A stretch of 6,924 bases of DNA from the NCBI GenBank assembly GCA_003235785.1, contig QJYE01000134.1:1-6924 (forward strand). The letters run 5' to 3'. Shown here in pieces: positions 5,507-6,924 of the stretch (the stretch's first letter is position 1; each line of letters starts with the position of its first letter). The stretch comes from Nitrospirota bacterium (GTDB taxonomy: Bacteria; Nitrospirota; Nitrospiria; Nitrospirales; UBA8639). The position numbers and the translations under genes are program-made. Under the pieces are notes generated by a model. That model searched no databases. It saw only the letters and a program-made list of their open reading frames with translations, and was not told where the DNA came from.

Positions 5507-6715
5507 ATGAGCATGTATTGGCATCTATGTCATGAGTCGGATATTCGTCTATGGAGTCTGACCTCCCGCGACCGATTCGAGCGAATGTTGATTCGGCTTG
5601 GAATTGTTGATGCTCTGCACGACTTGAACGATCTGCCTGACGGAAGTTCGGTTTTGATCCTGCGGGGTGATTATATTTTTGATGAACGGGTCCTACGCAG
5701 TTTATCAAAAGAACAGAACGTCATTTTGAAGATGAAGGTCGGGAAGGATGTGATTCCTGTTGCGGCTCATGTGGACGCATTGGGTGCTCGTTCAGTTTTA
5801 GAAGAAATGCAAAACGAGCAGGTGTTGGAACTCCCCCATCTGAGAACAGTGACCTTAGAAGATCTTTCGGGGTCATTTTCTAATGAATTGCGAAAAGCTG
5901 ACCATCCGTATGTTTTGCCTATTCGGGAGGACAATCGGAAGGTTTTGGAACAGCATTTATTTTCCGGGTCTTATAAAGGTGTCACCGACTTGGTGACAAA
6001 ATTTTGTTGGCCGGTTCCCGCTCAATGGGCTACGCGGTTTTGTGCCTCGAAGGGTATTTCTCCCAATCAGGTGACTTCTTTGAGTTTGGTGTTAGTGATT
6101 CTGGCAGGCATTTCCTTCGGGTATGGCCATTTCCTCCTTGGCCTGGCCTTAGGGTGGGTAATGACTTTTCTGGATACGGTTGATGGTAAATTGGCCAGAG
6201 TGACCGTCACGTCAACTAAACTGGGTAATATTTTTGACCATGGCATCGATTTAATTCATCCGCCCCTTTGGTATTTGGCTTGGGGACTTGGCCTCGTCTC
6301 GTTTGCGCCCATACTGTCTTGGTTGACGCTTGAGATAACCTGCTGGGTCATTCTGATCGGGTATATTGTTGGCCGAATCGTGGAAGGAATTTTTCAATGG
6401 TGGTTGGGCGGATTTGTCATCTTTTGTTGGAAGGCCTTTGATTCGTATTTTCGACTCATCACCGCACGGCGGAATCCTAATATGATTTTGTTATCGGGCA
6501 GTCTTCTGATTGGACGGCCGGATTTAGGGTTGGAAGCCGTGGCCATCTGGACGGTTCTGTCTACGCTTATGCTTCTTGTGAGACTGGGGATGGCTATCCT
6601 GGAAAAGAACATGAAAGGATCTCTCACCTCCTGGTTGGCCGAAATTGATCCTGTGAATGGTCGGGATTCCTTGGCGGTACGATTGTTTACCAATCCTCCT
6701 GTCACGATCAAATAA
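5507..6715 (+). CDS. CDP-alcohol phosphatidyltransferase with degenerate N-terminal nucleotidyltransferase-like domain
   Basis: A 402-residue protein. Residues about 165-370 are the membrane-embedded catalytic domain: ISPNQVTSLSL (184-194) precedes the full family motif D-x2-D-G-x2-A-R-x8-G-x3-D-x3-D at Asp223, Asp226, Gly227, Ala230, Arg231, Gly240, Asp244 and Asp248, and several hydrophobic helices surround it. Such enzymes transfer a phospho-alcohol from a CDP-linked donor, releasing CMP. Residues 1-145 are soluble; SSVLILRGDYIFDERVL (47-63) resembles the central metal-binding strand of a nucleotidyltransferase, but the glycine-rich N-terminal loop and its lysine are absent. This resembles the fused inositol-phosphate cytidylyltransferase / di-myo-inositol-phosphate-phosphate synthase design with a decayed first half. 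The donor may come from the minus-strand cytidylyltransferase in this window. ATG 5507 has no Shine-Dalgarno; a 37-codon open frame upstream ends in an ATGA overlap with it, so translational coupling is possible. Donor, acceptor and product are unknown. Confidence 0.87.
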   Translation: MSMYWHLCHESDIRLWSLTSRDRFERMLIRLGIVDALHDLNDLPDGSSVLILRGDYIFDERVLRSLSKEQNVILKMKVGKDVIPVAAHVDALGARSVLEEMQNEQVLELPHLRTVTLEDLSGSFSNELRKADHPYVLPIREDNRKVLEQHLFSGSYKGVTDLVTKFCWPVPAQWATRFCASKGISPNQVTSLSLVLVILAGISFGYGHFLLGLALGWVMTFLDTVDGKLARVTVTSTKLGNIFDHGIDLIHPPLWYLAWGLGLVSFAPILSWLTLEITCWVILIGYIVGRIVEGIFQWWLGGFVIFCWKAFDSYFRLITARRNPNMILLSGSLLIGRPDLGLEAVAIWTVLSTLMLLVRLGMAILEKNMKGSLTSWLAEIDPVNGRDSLAVRLFTNPPVTIK

Positions 6716-6867
6716 AAAGTAAAAAGATGAGAAGTAAAAAGTAAGGAGCCAAGAGTGAGAAAGAAGAAGAGACGCGTCCTTTCTGCCTCTTTGGCTTTTC
6801 CACAACTGACTTCTTGTAAGCAACTTCTCCTTGTTCCTTCTTTGGCTGCGTTCTTCTCACTTTTCAC
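6714..6867. repeat. Purine-rich/pyrimidine-rich imperfect palindrome
   Basis: The + strand is almost pure purine just after the phosphatidyltransferase stop and then becomes pyrimidine-rich. AAGTAAAAAG occurs twice (6717-6726 and 6732-6741). GTAAAAAGATGAGAAG (6719-6734) is complementary to CTTCTCACTTTTCAC (6853-6867) with one mismatch and one gap, forming outer arms around the inner hairpin at 6747-6796. The whole could fold as one long nested stem in RNA or extrude as a cruciform. It resembles non-coding, MITE- or REP-like intergenic elements, but no transposase or clear target duplication is visible. Bases 6884-6924 show no recognisable feature. Confidence 0.45.
6747..6799 (+). terminator. 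Hairpin with T-run downstream of the phosphatidyltransferase
   Basis: AGCCAAGAG (6747-6755) pairs with CTCTTTGGCT (6787-6796) with one bulged base. After a two-base mismatch AGAAAG (6758-6763) pairs perfectly with CTTTCT (6779-6784). The 15-base loop contains the small palindrome GACGCGTC. Four T residues (6796-6799) follow. Its position 31 bases after the stop of the last + gene suits an operon terminator. The T-run is short and the hairpin also belongs to the repeat-rich element described separately, so its primary role is uncertain. Confidence 0.4.
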
Positions 6868-6883
6868 AACCGACTTCTTTTAA
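6786..6883 (+). repeat. Two imperfect tandem copies of a pyrimidine-rich unit
   Basis: Copy one (6786-6819) and copy two (6836-6883) share a CTTTGGCT block and then a 24-25-base block. That block is CTTTTCCACAACTGACTTCT plus TGTAA at 6795-6819, and CTTTTCACAACCGACTTCTT plus TTAA at 6860-6883. The longer blocks differ by one indel and two substitutions. Copy two carries about 13 extra bases (GCGTTCTTCTCAC region) between the two shared blocks. No protein-coding signal was seen here. It may be a local duplication or one member of a dispersed intergenic repeat family. Confidence 0.6.
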
Positions 6884-6924
6884 AATGCATGTGGGAATTC
6901 TTCATAATTCGCTCAGTGGGCGGA

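Noticed and set aside
6394..6867. 157-codon open frame on the minus strand across the end of the phosphatidyltransferase gene and the repeat region
   Set aside because: It lies mostly antisense to a well-supported gene with intact family motifs, its translation starts in low-complexity repeat sequence, and it resembles no protein I know.
6714..6883. CRISPR array or transposon end
   Set aside because: The repeats are imperfect, unevenly spaced and only two copies; no cas gene, transposase or target duplication is visible.

Overview
The window reads as a chromosomal segment from a diderm (outer-membrane) bacterium with roughly balanced base composition. The diderm assignment rests on an adjacent pair of six-helix permeases of the LptF/LptG family. 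The mix of genes and their style remind me of Nitrospirota (Nitrospira-like) genomes, but that is an impression from memory and nothing here proves it. No rRNA, tRNA, CRISPR array, insertion sequence or phage gene was seen.

Layout. Positions 2-157 (+) hold the last 51 codons of an unrecognised gene that enters from the left. After 63 non-coding bases comes a 386-residue tandem GNAT-fold protein of the YghO-like type (221-1381). It is followed 39 bases later by a MobA-like NTP transferase (1421-2239) and a probable weak Rho-independent terminator (2245-2267). A second, clearly different nucleotidyltransferase of the LicC/inositol-phosphate cytidylyltransferase type lies on the minus strand (2335-3078). 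From a divergent 60-base gap the + strand then runs lptF (3139-4206), lptG (4314-5390) and a CDP-alcohol phosphatidyltransferase (5507-6715). The last 209 bases contain no convincing gene. They hold a purine-rich then pyrimidine-rich imperfect palindrome with internal repeats, which may also act as the operon terminator.

How the genes may work together (inference). The minus-strand cytidylyltransferase could activate a small phospho-alcohol as CDP-X. The phosphatidyltransferase, which has a complete catalytic motif but a decayed nucleotidyltransferase-like N-terminus, could move phospho-X onto a lipid or polyol acceptor. The GNAT-like protein could N-acylate a lipid amine, as the GNAT-type bacterial ceramide synthase does. 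LptF/LptG are transmembrane subunits of an ABC exporter that extracts lipids from the inner membrane. Together the set suggests synthesis and export of a special envelope lipid, possibly a sphingolipid-like or inositol-phosphate-type lipid. The conservative reading is ordinary LPS export genes beside unrelated lipid-metabolism genes. No serine palmitoyltransferase, inositol-phosphate synthase, lptA, lptB or lptC is inside the window, so the pathway idea must be tested with flanking sequence.
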